This document shows, piece by piece, positions 1-6,866 of a stretch of DNA of 20,489 bases. The notes beneath the pieces were generated by a model. That model was not told the DNA's origin. It did not search any database and saw only the letters and a program-made list of their open reading frames with translations. How positions within the stretch are numbered: position 1 is the stretch's first letter; the number at the start of each line of letters is the position of its first letter. The stretch covers positions 1-20,489 of the forward strand of contig CAYWTL010000044.1 in NCBI GenBank assembly GCA_964460245.1, written 5' to 3'. Both the position numbers and the translations under genes were made by a program. The DNA is from JAXDBM01 sp964460245 (lineage in GTDB: Bacteria > Desulfobacterota > Syntrophia > Syntrophales > Fen-1087).

Positions 1-272
1 CCGGATGCGACCCGGTTTTCTTGAATGGATGTTTCAACCCGGTTGAAAGAAACGGGCAATCCCTGCGCTTCGGGAACGAAACAGCCTCTGCCCGTGACGA
101 GCGATGATTCCCGATGCCTGGTTGCCGCGATGCACCATGATTGCGGCGCCGATTTGATCGGATGGGACAGGCGATGCCATACGTTTTCGATTTGTCGGCA
201 AGAGACGCAATACACCGTCAGAATGTCCGGAAGCGTCACCCGGAATGGAAGGACTCATTCCACGTGGCAAAA
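1..272. other. Left-edge stretch without a convincing gene
   Basis: Several overlapping open frames cross this segment on both strands, but none has a Shine-Dalgarno site at a plausible start, a recognisable motif, or a protein-like composition; the minus-strand frame ending near 34 would need a TTG start directly downstream of the 273-779 gene. A small palindrome (TTTCAAC, 3-nt loop, GTTGAAA) lies at 32-48 and could form a short hairpin downstream of the minus-strand gene, but no T-tract follows it. Confidence 0.4.
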
Positions 273-779
273 TTAGAATTTGAATTCCAGGCTGAAAATG
301 ACGCTTTGATCCACGATCAGGGATTTATCATCAGCCGATTTTTGCTTCGCGGTGGTGAGTTCTTTGGAAACGATCGCATGGATCATTTCAGGGTCAATGA
401 TTCGGGTGACCACACCCACGTTGGTGTTCAGGCTGAAAGTGTATTTTTTCCGCAGCGTGTAGATCTCCTGATCGTTCTCCAATCGCACAGAATATCTGAC
501 ATCCCGTCCGGGATCAAGCCTGGCCATACCTAAATCCGTATTCTTCTCCAGGGTGATCGATTTTATGAATCTTGAAGGGACTTTCTTCTCCCGGTTATCT
601 TTGGAAGATACCGTCGCATCATCCGGCCGATCTCTGACATACCCTTCCAGAAGGGCATTTTGCGAATCCTTGACGATCGCAAGGATGTTGAACCCCTCCT
701 TCGGCAGCTCATCCTGGGCAAGGGCAACGCTACAAAAGAAAATAGAAAGGACAGTGAAAAGGACCAATTTTCGGTTCAT
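273..779 (-). CDS. Exported protein of unknown function
   Basis: The protein is 168 aa when started at the ATG at 779, which places a classic Sec signal peptide at the N-terminus (MNRK, a hydrophobic stretch LVLFTVLSIFFCSVALA, then a likely cut after ALA near residue 21). The open frame continues upstream to 911, but that extension is Arg/Cys-rich, buries the signal peptide and covers DnaA-box-like DNA, so I prefer 779; the Shine-Dalgarno site there is weak. The mature part is Lys/Asp-rich with predicted beta character (ending in a hydrophobic/Phe-terminated strand, SLEFKF, which is reminiscent of outer-membrane or periplasmic beta proteins). I do not recognise a family. It is probably periplasmic or outer-membrane associated. 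It is the last minus-strand gene before the window edge and is separated by about 450 bp from its upstream neighbour, so it is probably transcribed alone. Confidence 0.7.
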   Translation of the reverse strand: MNRKLVLFTVLSIFFCSVALAQDELPKEGFNILAIVKDSQNALLEGYVRDRPDDATVSSKDNREKKVPSRFIKSITLEKNTDLGMARLDPGRDVRYSVRLENDQEIYTLRKKYTFSLNTNVGVVTRIIDPEMIHAIVSKELTTAKQKSADDKSLIVDQSVIFSLEFKF

Positions 780-1234
780 GGAAGACAAAAAAAAGAAGTT
801 AATGCCGCATCTCCTTCGCCAACGACGGAGAAATTTCCACTTGTACAGGCACTTATGCGTTGAATCCACAGACATGTTGATAACGGTGTGAATACCCTTG
901 TGGATAAACACTGTAAGTGCTTAATTGTGACGGTCTTATAGCAAATTGCGACAAGAGCAAGCAATGTGATAACCTAATAATTACAAATAGATAAACAATA
1001 TTCATCTGATTTCTATCACTTGATGAGCACCTGCACGAACGTTATGAGACGCTCACGCAAATCTATCCCTGATTTTTTGATCTTCGCGGAATGGGCCGAG
1101 CCGATGCCTACATCCTCATACATTGATGAATCGAGGTTCGTCAATCCAATTTTCTCTTTGCACGTTGCCTCTTATTGACCCATACACAACACGGAGCCAG
1201 GCAACTGTATGAAGAGACGCAATTCTTCTTCCGG
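780..1234. other. AT-rich intergenic region with DnaA-box-like cluster
   Basis: This 455-bp gap precedes the 273-779 gene. It contains a cluster of DnaA-box-like sequences at 862-907 (listed separately), an outer inverted repeat GCACTTA (849-855) / TAAGTGC (914-920), and an AT-rich stretch around 965-1020 flanked by GTGATA and TATCAC. A weak minus-strand promoter may be read as TTGCTT, 18 bp, TATAAG near 935-965. A 51-codon forward frame starting at ATG 1023 has no Shine-Dalgarno site or recognisable motif and is not called. Confidence 0.45.
862..907. promoter_or_regulatory. Cluster of DnaA-box-like sites
   Basis: A perfect 9-mer DnaA box TTATCCACA is read on the minus strand at 899-907. A one-mismatch copy (TTATCAACA, minus) lies at 875-883, and a third, weaker site sharing the ATCCACA core lies on the plus strand at 862-870. 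Three sites in 46 bp just upstream of the 273-779 start and beside AT-rich DNA suggest DnaA binding or DnaA-linked regulation. No replication gene (dnaA, dnaN, gidA, repA) lies in the window, so calling this an origin is not supported. Confidence 0.35.
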
Positions 1235-1429
1235 CTATCGACGATGTTCATAGCCGCCCCGGTAATATCCACCACCCCGGTTATAAGCTCCGCCCCTGTC
1301 ATAATGGCCGCCGCCTCGGTAATATCCTCCACCGCCCCTGTCATGCGGCCCCCACCAGAATGGACAACATCCCCCAATCGTTGCCAGCATCAGCAGCAAA
1401 ACAATGCCCATCGTTATTATCCTTTTCAT
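1235..1429 (-). CDS. Small Gly/Tyr/Arg-rich repeat lipoprotein
   Basis: The protein is 64 aa from the ATG at 1429, chosen over the ATG at 1435 because AGGAG is only spaced correctly (about 6 nt) for the inner start. The first ~20 residues form a signal peptide (MKRIITMG, then a Leu/Met-rich core) ending at TIGGCC, which reads as a lipobox with lipidation at the first Cys. The rest is a low-complexity array of [D/N]RGG and YYRGG units with a short Trp-Trp/Pro patch after the Cys. Similar Gly-Tyr-rich short secreted proteins are widespread and mostly uncharacterised; a cell-surface structural or adhesive role is a guess. The DNA is correspondingly repetitive (about 24-bp imperfect units). It lies about 85 bp downstream of the 1515-1976 gene on the same strand and both encode small exported proteins, so co-transcription is possible. 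Confidence 0.65.
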   Translation of the reverse strand: MKRIITMGIVLLLMLATIGGCCPFWWGPHDRGGGGYYRGGGHYDRGGAYNRGGGYYRGGYEHRR

Positions 1430-1514
1430 CGCCATCTCCTTTCAAGCATGCCGGGAAACCGCTATCGTCATTCTTTGTCAGTAACCTTACTCTCCAAAAC
1501 CGGTCCGGTGTCGG

Positions 1515-1976
1515 CTACCTCATCGTGTACCCGCGACCTTCCAGACAGGCGGCTTGAGCCCTGAAATAGTCGGCACGCACTTGAGCCAGTCTGTCTTTCG
1601 GCATCGATCCTGTTGACGGCTGCGTCGGGTCGCAGCCCGTCCGGTCCACTGCCCAGAGGTGGCATTCATAACGATCCCTGGCCTGTAGCGCTTCACTCTG
1701 GCCCTGACGGGGATAGATGAAAACCCGTTCTTCGGGCACGGTCAACGATGATGGCGGAGGAACAGGCGCTGGAGTCTCTTCCCTGATGATGACCGGCACG
1801 GGCGTGGAAGAGCGGGCCAGATGAGACGTCAGAATGGCTGCACCGCCGATGATGGCCCAGGGCATCCACCAGCCGCCATGACCGCCCCCATGGCGACCCC
1901 TTGCCTCACTGTATGCCGGATTCATGAGCAAGACGGCCATTGTGAGAGCCAGGGACACACAGGCAATTCTTTTCAT
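1515..1976 (-). CDS. Exported protein with YECHxWAV-type C-terminal domain
   Basis: The protein is 153 aa from the ATG at 1976, which has AGGAGG 6 nt upstream; an in-frame start at 2003 lacks this. A signal peptide (MKRIACVSLALTMAVLLMNPAYS) is followed by a His/Gly-rich patch (RGRHGGGHGGWW), a short hydrophobic Gly-containing segment (WAIIGGAAIL), a Pro-rich linker, and a C-terminal domain with ARDRYECHLWAV-x2-TGCDP and an ACLEGRGYT motif near the end. From memory, this YECHxWAV...GYT arrangement occurs in small secreted or glycine-zipper-like proteins of Proteobacteria; its function is unknown to me. Three cysteines in the mature part could form disulfides. Likely periplasmic or inner-membrane anchored. 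Confidence 0.75.
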   Translation of the reverse strand: MKRIACVSLALTMAVLLMNPAYSEARGRHGGGHGGWWMPWAIIGGAAILTSHLARSSTPVPVIIREETPAPVPPPSSLTVPEERVFIYPRQGQSEALQARDRYECHLWAVDRTGCDPTQPSTGSMPKDRLAQVRADYFRAQAACLEGRGYTMR

Positions 1977-2354
1977 TTTCGCCTCCTGAGATTCATCACG
2001 CAATCTGTTGCTTACGTTTGCAGTCCTCTGTTGGGTTTGTTCGATTATTTACTAAGCAAAAAGCATACCTGAAAAATGAAAATAGAATATGTATAGGATT
2101 ACATTAAATAATATTGAATTGCGCTCCTCCATGTTCGATTTTTTACCGTCGTGAAATGGATCGCATGTATGCAGACATCGGCAATTGACTGGATAATAAA
2201 TATCCATCCAAACAGCAGGCTGCGTATGGGTTCAATCCTCAAAGGGGAGAATGGACATGGGGGAATACCAGCAAGGTCATATGCGCCGGGGAGAAGATAG
2301 AATGCAAAGCGAGGTGTCGAGGAGATCCGCTCCTGACGGAATCGGGCTATGGGT
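1977..2354. other. Intergenic region, AT-rich, with an operator-like palindrome
   Basis: This 378-bp gap separates the 1515-1976 gene from the end of the phosphate transporter gene. It holds AT-rich DNA (2040-2110) that should include the promoter of the 1976 gene, and a perfect inverted repeat TGGATA-ATAAA-TATCCA at 2190-2206 overlapping a TTGACT hexamer (2185-2190), which looks like an operator. A forward 45-codon frame from ATG 2257 to 2394 has a good Shine-Dalgarno-like AGGGGAG, but its composition is not protein-like and it runs into the 3' end of the opposite gene; I leave it uncalled. Confidence 0.4.
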
Positions 2355-3368
2355 TTACGATGCTGAAGCGGAGATGGCTTGCAGGAAAAAGTAGATGCCG
2401 GCTGACAATACGCCGGAGATCGGTATGGTTAAAATCCACGCCCATATAATGTTTCCGGCAACACCCCAGCGAACGGCCGACAGTCTTTTGGTCGCGCCGA
2501 CCCCCATGATGGCGCCTGTGATCGTGTGCGTCGTGCTTACGGGGATGCCGGCAACCGATGCGCCGATGATGGACATGGCCGCGGCCGTTTCCGCACAAAA
2601 TCCGCCCATGGGCTGAAGTTTCGTGATTTTCGTTCCCATGGTCTTTACAATCCGCCAACCGCCGAACATGGTGCCCATGGCAATAACCGAATAGCAGGAG
2701 ATCACGACCCACCAGGGCACGTAGAACGTGTTCCCGAGATACCCTCCACTGAATAAAACCAGTGCAATGATTCCCATAGTCTTCTGCGCGTCATTCATGC
2801 CATGACTGATGCTGTAGATGGCGGCAGAAAAGAGCTGCAATCTCTTGAAAAGGCGGTTCGACTTCTCGACATTGCTGTAACGGGACAAATTCAGCACCAC
2901 CACCATCAGGACAAGGCCCAGCACCAGGCCGATCATCGGTGAAATGATGATGAAGCTGGATGTCTTGATGATGCCCTTCCAGACCAGACTGCCAAATCCG
3001 CCTTTCATCAGTCCGGCTCCGATCAAACCGCCGATCAGGGCATGCGACGAGCTGCTCGGCAAACCAAACCACCAGGTGATCAGGTTCCAGATGATGGCGC
3101 CGCCGACCGCGGCAATGAGCAGGGCATTATCGACGATAGAGGCATTGACGATGCCCGTGCCCACGGTTTTGGCAACTTGGGCGTCAAACAGGAAGATGGC
3201 GACAAAATTAAAAAAGGCCGCCCATAAAACGGCCTGCCGGGGTTTCAACACCCGGGTTGACACAATGGTTGCGATGGAATTGGCGGAATCATGAAAGCCG
3301 TTAATGAAATCAAAAACCAACGCGAGCAGGATGATGAAACATACGATGGCAAGTGACGAGCTTATCAT
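2355..3368 (-). CDS. PiT-family inorganic phosphate transporter
   Basis: The 337-aa polytopic inner-membrane protein belongs to the PiT/PHO-4 family, which couples phosphate (or metal-phosphate) uptake to a cation gradient. The duplicated family signature is visible: GFHDSANSIATIVSTR (residues 24-39) in the first half and the related SHGMNDAQKTMG (188-199) in the second, plus GLPSSSSHALIGG (102-114) and a matching PVSTTHTITGA later. The length fits the short (~330 aa) PiT subgroup. Translation starts at ATG 3368, whose ATGA overlaps the stop of the upstream gene by 4 bp; the longer frame to 3458 adds only a charged, non-membrane extension. PiT genes of this type usually follow a PhoU-like DUF47 gene; here that place is taken by the two-TM protein at 3365-4105. 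Confidence 0.93.
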   Translation of the reverse strand: MISSSLAIVCFIILLALVFDFINGFHDSANSIATIVSTRVLKPRQAVLWAAFFNFVAIFLFDAQVAKTVGTGIVNASIVDNALLIAAVGGAIIWNLITWWFGLPSSSSHALIGGLIGAGLMKGGFGSLVWKGIIKTSSFIIISPMIGLVLGLVLMVVVLNLSRYSNVEKSNRLFKRLQLFSAAIYSISHGMNDAQKTMGIIALVLFSGGYLGNTFYVPWWVVISCYSVIAMGTMFGGWRIVKTMGTKITKLQPMGGFCAETAAAMSIIGASVAGIPVSTTHTITGAIMGVGATKRLSAVRWGVAGNIIWAWILTIPISGVLSAGIYFFLQAISASAS

Positions 3369-4105
3369 GTTTCCAGATCTTCTCTTTCCGTGCCTTGTCC
3401 GTCCGGATCCGGCGGCAGATCCCTGAGAATGGAACGTGCATTGAAAGCGCCGAAACAAACGCCGGCCAACACAAGAAAAATGAGAAAGAAAGACAAACTC
3501 TGGTAGGCCTCCAGTTGCGTCTTGGCAACTTCTTCCATGGACGCGAGCCGCCGATCCGCCTGTGTCATGATCATGCCGACCAGGGCGTCAATCTGATCCG
3601 TCGGTTCCCGGTCAATGCCCCGAACGATTTTATCGACGATTACGGCGCTCTTCAGATCGCTACGTTCATAGTCTTTCAGGGCCTCTCTGTAGCGATTGCC
3701 GAGTTGTTTATGAATGTTCAAAACATGGGCGACTTCCGGAATGGACAGTCCCGTTGTCGCGGCAATGCGGGACAGGGACTGCAGGTGCTCGTTTACCAGA
3801 CGGTCTTCTTCATTAAAGGCTTGCAGGTATCTTTCAAACATGTCCCGGTCATTGCCGCGCAAAAGGACGTTTTTCCACTCTTGAACCTGTTTTTTAAAGT
3901 GGACTTGCGCGGATCGCGCCGCGTCGATGGCTTTGACCATCTTTTGTCCTTCAAGAACCGTTTCGTGAAGACGCTTGTTCATTTCCACGACGGCAATAAA
4001 GCCGTACAAACCGGTGACGATGATCAGCACCGCGAAAATTCCCACAGTTATGGCAACCCGCCGACGGAGGGAGATGTGCTGAAAAAATGTGTTTGGTTCC
4101 TTCAT
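3365..4105 (-). CDS. Two-TM four-helix-bundle sensor-like protein
   Basis: The 246-aa protein has a short cytoplasmic N-terminus, TM1 (about 17-40), a long helical periplasmic region (about 41-202) and TM2 (about 203-221), then only ~25 charged residues. This is the layout of the sensory half of a methyl-accepting chemotaxis protein or histidine kinase with a 4HB/MCP-type ligand domain, but there is no HAMP, methylation/signalling helix or kinase domain. Start ATG 4105 follows AGGAG 11 nt upstream. The stop overlaps the start of the PiT gene (ATGA), so the two proteins are translationally coupled and probably work together, for example as a phosphate-sensing or regulatory accessory subunit; that function is inference. 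A promoter lies directly upstream (4138-4166). Confidence 0.75.
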   Translation of the reverse strand: MKEPNTFFQHISLRRRVAITVGIFAVLIIVTGLYGFIAVVEMNKRLHETVLEGQKMVKAIDAARSAQVHFKKQVQEWKNVLLRGNDRDMFERYLQAFNEEDRLVNEHLQSLSRIAATTGLSIPEVAHVLNIHKQLGNRYREALKDYERSDLKSAVIVDKIVRGIDREPTDQIDALVGMIMTQADRRLASMEEVAKTQLEAYQSLSFFLIFLVLAGVCFGAFNARSILRDLPPDPDGQGTEREDLET

Positions 4106-4137
4106 AAATCAAGCTTCTCCTGACCCATACATCTTTT

Positions 4138-4166
4138 ATTAAAGCATACATTTTTTGTTAGCGCAA
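4138..4166 (-). promoter_or_regulatory. Sigma-70-like promoter for the sensor-like/PiT operon
   Basis: On the minus strand TTGCGC (4161-4166) and TTTAAT (4138-4143) are separated by 17 bp, about 33 bp before the start codon at 4105. A 7-bp hairpin (GGGGCAT, 4-nt loop, ATGCCCC; 4171-4188) sits just upstream and could be an operator. Read by eye only. Confidence 0.45.
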
Positions 4167-4229
4167 TAAGGGGGCATTGGCATGCCCCGGAATTCGCTTG
4201 CGCACAGACCCGCTGTTGTCTCCTGCAAT

Positions 4230-4260
4230 AAAAAAAGACAGGAACATTTCTGCCCCTGCC
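4230..4260 (-). terminator. Intrinsic terminator after the 4320-4816 gene pair
   Basis: On the minus strand GGCAGG (4255-4260) pairs with CCTGTC (4237-4242), extendable by G-U pairs, and is followed immediately by seven T residues (A-tract at 4230-4236 on the plus strand). It lies 60 bp after the stop of the 90-aa gene and isolates it from the PiT operon. Confidence 0.6.
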
Positions 4261-4319
4261 TTCCTTCGGCGGACTCCGCTGCGGCGAAAATTATGGGCGT
4301 TTCTACTCCCGATTCTGAT

Positions 4320-4592
4320 TCAACAATTCATGTGCCATGTCGGCTTTTCCACCTGCTTGCGACCGCCATGCATCATCCTCAATTCCGGAGTGTAACAGCG
4401 CCCGTATCGCTGTCTATAAATGTCCTGCCACTTCTCGATCATTTTCCGGTTGTAGCGGATCGCTTCGTCACGTTTCCCGGAAGCGGGGCTATCCGCGCAG
4501 ATACTGATCCATCGCTCGATGCCTCTGATGCTCCGCTCGATGAATTCACGCAATTCTTCTTCAGATGAAAATTGTGCGGACAGCTCTTTCAT
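4320..4592 (-). CDS. Small hypothetical protein (90 aa)
   Basis: The soluble, mostly helical, charged protein begins MKELSAQFSSEEELREFIE and is rich in Arg/Glu/Ile with two Trp. No transmembrane segment, signal peptide or known motif is visible. Its ATG at 4592 shares one base with the TGA of the upstream gene (TGATG), indicating translational coupling, with a G-rich Shine-Dalgarno-like stretch inside the upstream gene. It is followed by a terminator at 4230-4260. I do not recognise the family; the tight pairing with the 74-aa gene is the main evidence that it is real. Confidence 0.6.
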   Translation of the reverse strand: MKELSAQFSSEEELREFIERSIRGIERWISICADSPASGKRDEAIRYNRKMIEKWQDIYRQRYGRCYTPELRMMHGGRKQVEKPTWHMNC

Positions 4593-4816
4593 CAGACTAC
4601 CCCCATCCTCTCCAGAATCGCCAGTTCCTCTTCCGTGGCCTTCTCGACCTGGTAGTTCATAGTCACCCAGGATTTTCTGTGAACCACCCGGCCGTCCGTC
4701 AGCATGATCAAAGGCTGTCCGCGGGAACCGTCCGGATGGTTCAAACTGATCGTTGCCCGAATCCGCCGGCGCCTTCGATCCGGGTCAAGAATGTCTCTGT
4801 AGGATAAGACGATCAT
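4592..4816 (-). CDS. Small hypothetical protein (74 aa)
   Basis: The 74-aa soluble protein begins MIVLSYRDILDPDRRRRRIR and is beta-rich in the middle (ATISLNHPDGSRGQPLIMLTDGRVV), ending in an acidic helix (EEELAILERMGVV). No family is recognised. It is the first gene of a coupled pair with 4320-4592 (1-bp overlap). A GAGG-like Shine-Dalgarno site lies about 12 nt upstream of the ATG. A further open frame upstream (4813-5010) overlaps it by 4 bp but needs a TTG start and lies in AT-rich DNA, so I treat 4816 as the beginning of the transcription unit's coding part. Confidence 0.6.
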   Translation of the reverse strand: MIVLSYRDILDPDRRRRRIRATISLNHPDGSRGQPLIMLTDGRVVHRKSWVTMNYQVEKATEEELAILERMGVV

Positions 4817-5248
4817 ATGATCTCGTTTCCCTCTTTTGAAACCGCATCTTCACTGGATTGCAGCGCTTCAATCTGGAAAAAACATCCTGAATTAAGTATT
4901 GGCAAAGCAAAATGTATTCCGTGCGCAACAGGCGGATGTTGTTTTTGTCGTTTATGAAGATAATCTATTGTAATTTCTGATGATATTTTTTCCTGTCCTT
5001 GACACTGCAATCGATTTCGACTGGCTCAAAAAATCTGAATGTATTACATTTGTAAAATAATCCGACACCGAAAATGCAGAACATCCGGCCATAGATTGAT
5101 CCATGATCAGTGAATACAAACACTTACAATTTTTATGACGGAAATGATGTTGTAAAATTTTCCGACAGCGGCAGCGGGAGCAGATCAGCGGATCCGGATG
5201 ATTACATCAGAAATAAGAAAGGTTACACGGCAGGACGCGGGAGATCGG
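4817..5248. other. AT-rich intergenic region with paired direct repeats
   Basis: This 432-bp gap is clearly more AT-rich than the flanking genes. It carries the two related 20-bp sequences at 5051 and 5151 (listed separately), several TTGTAA/TTACAA words, and probably the promoter of the 4816 gene. A 65-codon minus-strand frame (4813-5010, TTG start) shares a 4-bp ATGA overlap with the 4816 gene but has no Shine-Dalgarno site and no recognisable motif. Confidence 0.4.
5051..5170. repeat. Pair of 20-bp imperfect direct repeats, 100 bp apart
   Basis: TGTAAAATAATCCGACACCG at 5051-5070 and TGTAAAATTTTCCGACAGCG at 5151-5170 match at 17 of 20 positions and start exactly 100 bp apart. They lie in AT-rich intergenic DNA upstream of the minus-strand 4816 gene, as expected of two copies of a regulator-binding site; the spacing is close to an integral number of helical turns. 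No regulator is identified. Confidence 0.45.
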
Positions 5249-5560
5249 TCAGACGCCGTCTATGTGCAGCCTCGCGGTTTTAATCGCCAGATTTTTGTTC
5301 TTTGTAAACTGCCACCATTGCTCCTTTGTGGTGTGCGGGCCCGCCTCCCTGTCGCGGCCACGACTGCAATACCAGTGCCCGAACCGCTCAACCGTGGCAA
5401 AAGGATGATTGCCGGTGCAGAGAATGCTGCAGGACCGTATCTCCTGAAAAAAGATCGTTTCGTCCGGCGCCTCTTCGTTTGCCAGATCATCCGGCAATGC
5501 GATGTGCGAAACGTCGATTCCTTCGGCCTCCTTCTTGTCCAACCAATCCGAGATATTCAT
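5249..5560 (-). CDS. Conserved-looking hypothetical protein (103 aa)
   Basis: The protein starts at ATG 5560 with AGGAG and good spacing. It is soluble, begins MNISDWLDKKEAEGIDVSHI and contains two Cys in SCSILCTGNHPF, then FGHWYCSRGRD and EQWWQFTKNKNLA. The three cysteines and conserved-looking aromatic residues hint at a small metal-binding or disulfide-containing fold, but I know no function. It lies about 78 bp after the HAD-hydrolase gene on the same strand and may be in the same operon. Confidence 0.7.
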   Translation of the reverse strand: MNISDWLDKKEAEGIDVSHIALPDDLANEEAPDETIFFQEIRSCSILCTGNHPFATVERFGHWYCSRGRDREAGPHTTKEQWWQFTKNKNLAIKTARLHIDGV

Positions 5561-5638
5561 CTTTATCTCCTCGTATCCGCGAAGCCTGCCGCGATCAACC
5601 GGTTTGTGTGAAACGGTTCACGCTTCGTTTCATTACGG

Positions 5639-6253
5639 TTATTGCGACAGTGCATCCGCGAGGTCCTTCTGAAAACCATTCCTTTCGACGTACAAAATTG
5701 CCTTCCAGCCTCTGTGCCGCGCCCGGTCCACATGACCCGGATCATCATCGATGAAGAGAATCCGATCCGGCTCTGTTTTCACAACCCGTGCCACATCGTC
5801 AAACAGACTTGCGTCTCTTTTTCCCTTGCCGAGGCGATAACTGCTGAAGACGTAATCGAAATGTCTGAAGAAACTGTATTTTTCTTCAAGCTGGTCCAAC
5901 AGGTCCGTCTGGTCGCTCAATAACCCCACCCTTCTGCCGCCGGCCCTGAGCTTCTTCACCAGATCGATCATCCAGTCCCTCAACAGGAAGCGTGAGAAGA
6001 TTTCCCTTCTGAGATCAGCATCATACCCGCGGACTCCCGTTTTTTGCCTCAAGGTATTCCAGAATTCGCGCTCAGGGGCTTTCCCGAGAACATAGCCCGT
6101 GGAATAGATGGTGTCGAATGCCGCCTGAATGAACGCACCCTCCTCCAATCCGTCGGCCCTGGCGACAGCCGCGAGACCCTCCTTGAAACCCTCTTCGGCG
6201 ACAACGCCTCCGAAGTCGAAGAGGACCAGATCGATCTTACCATTGCCGTTCAT
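5639..6253 (-). CDS. HAD-superfamily hydrolase, subfamily IA
   Basis: HAD phosphatases use an Asp nucleophile to hydrolyse phosphate esters in the cytoplasm. The motifs are in order: motif I LVLFDFGGVV near the N-terminus, a helical cap, motif II LLSDQT, a Lys-containing LGKGKRD (motif III) and motif IV ILFIDDDPGHV. In motif I the usual second Asp of DxD is Gly (DFG), as in the YihX-like subgroup that includes sugar-phosphate phosphatases, so the lesion is not proof of inactivity. The substrate is unknown. I start it at the ATG at 6253 (204 aa); the longer frame begins with GTG at 6265, too close to the G-rich Shine-Dalgarno sequence. It may share a transcript with the 5249-5560 gene downstream. 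Confidence 0.85.
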   Translation of the reverse strand: MNGNGKIDLVLFDFGGVVAEEGFKEGLAAVARADGLEEGAFIQAAFDTIYSTGYVLGKAPEREFWNTLRQKTGVRGYDADLRREIFSRFLLRDWMIDLVKKLRAGGRRVGLLSDQTDLLDQLEEKYSFFRHFDYVFSSYRLGKGKRDASLFDDVARVVKTEPDRILFIDDDPGHVDRARHRGWKAILYVERNGFQKDLADALSQ

Positions 6254-6322
6254 TTCTTGATCCACCCCTGCCGGTCTTCATAATCCGGTTCTGCCCCAAG
6301 TTCCCGGGATCCAAGCCATGAT

Positions 6323-6757
6323 TCAAGACCCCTCAGAAAACTTGTACAGCGTGCTGAATTGCTGCTGCAGGTGGTCCAACGCCTGCTTCATGTTCTGTCT
6401 TTCATTCCTGAGATCATTCATTCTCTGTTCCATTTCAGACGCTTGCCTGGCCAGCTGTTCCTCGAACGAAGTCCGGACCGCCTGGAACTCGTCTTCGACA
6501 CGCGTCCGTTCGCGGATCTGGCTCTCCAGTTTTTCCGACAGAAGCTTCCTCTCGGCGTCGCTTCTGGACAGTTTTTCCTCGAGGGACGCCTTTTCCGCGC
6601 GCAACTCCCGCTCCGCGCCTTTCAACCGATCGATCTCCTTTTCCAGTTCGATTTTATGCCTGTCCTGTTCGTTCAGTTGATGCCGCATTTCGGCGATCTC
6701 CGAGACAATCCGCTTCAGTGTCTGATACTTCTCCTGGTTGAGTTCCGAATCCTGCAT
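6323..6757 (-). CDS. Coiled-coil protein of unknown function
   Basis: The 144-aa protein is almost entirely a heptad-rich, Glu/Lys/Arg/Leu/Gln coiled coil (for example residues ~10-130: EKYQTLKRIVSEIAEMRHQL and onward). It has no signal peptide, membrane segment or catalytic motif. The frame runs upstream to 6901, overlapping the lipoprotein gene, but the ATG at 6757 follows GGGGGG at good distance, so the shorter form is preferred. It lies between a lipoprotein gene and a HAD-hydrolase gene on the same strand. A scaffold or oligomerisation role is all that composition supports. Confidence 0.7.
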   Translation of the reverse strand: MQDSELNQEKYQTLKRIVSEIAEMRHQLNEQDRHKIELEKEIDRLKGAERELRAEKASLEEKLSRSDAERKLLSEKLESQIRERTRVEDEFQAVRTSFEEQLARQASEMEQRMNDLRNERQNMKQALDHLQQQFSTLYKFSEGS

Positions 6758-6866
6758 ATACCCCCCTTCGTCGCAAGCATTGAGATCAATGGCATCCCAA
6801 AAGCCGATGTGCTGCCCCGTACGCCCAAACTTCCGGCTCATTCCCGCAGGCCACGCTGCTTTGATT

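Noticed and set aside
862..1020. Chromosomal replication origin
   Set aside because: Three DnaA-like boxes and an AT-rich stretch are not enough; no replication gene is nearby and skew cannot be judged from this window.
1023..1178. 51-codon forward frame
   Set aside because: No ribosome-binding site, no motif, and no supporting context.
2257..2394. 45-codon forward frame with a Shine-Dalgarno-like AGGGGAG
   Set aside because: The composition is not convincing and it overlaps the 3' end of the opposite PiT gene; kept only as a note in the gap entry.
4813..5010. 65-codon frame overlapping the 74-aa gene by ATGA
   Set aside because: It needs a TTG start, has no Shine-Dalgarno sequence or recognisable motif, and lies in AT-rich DNA typical of a promoter region.
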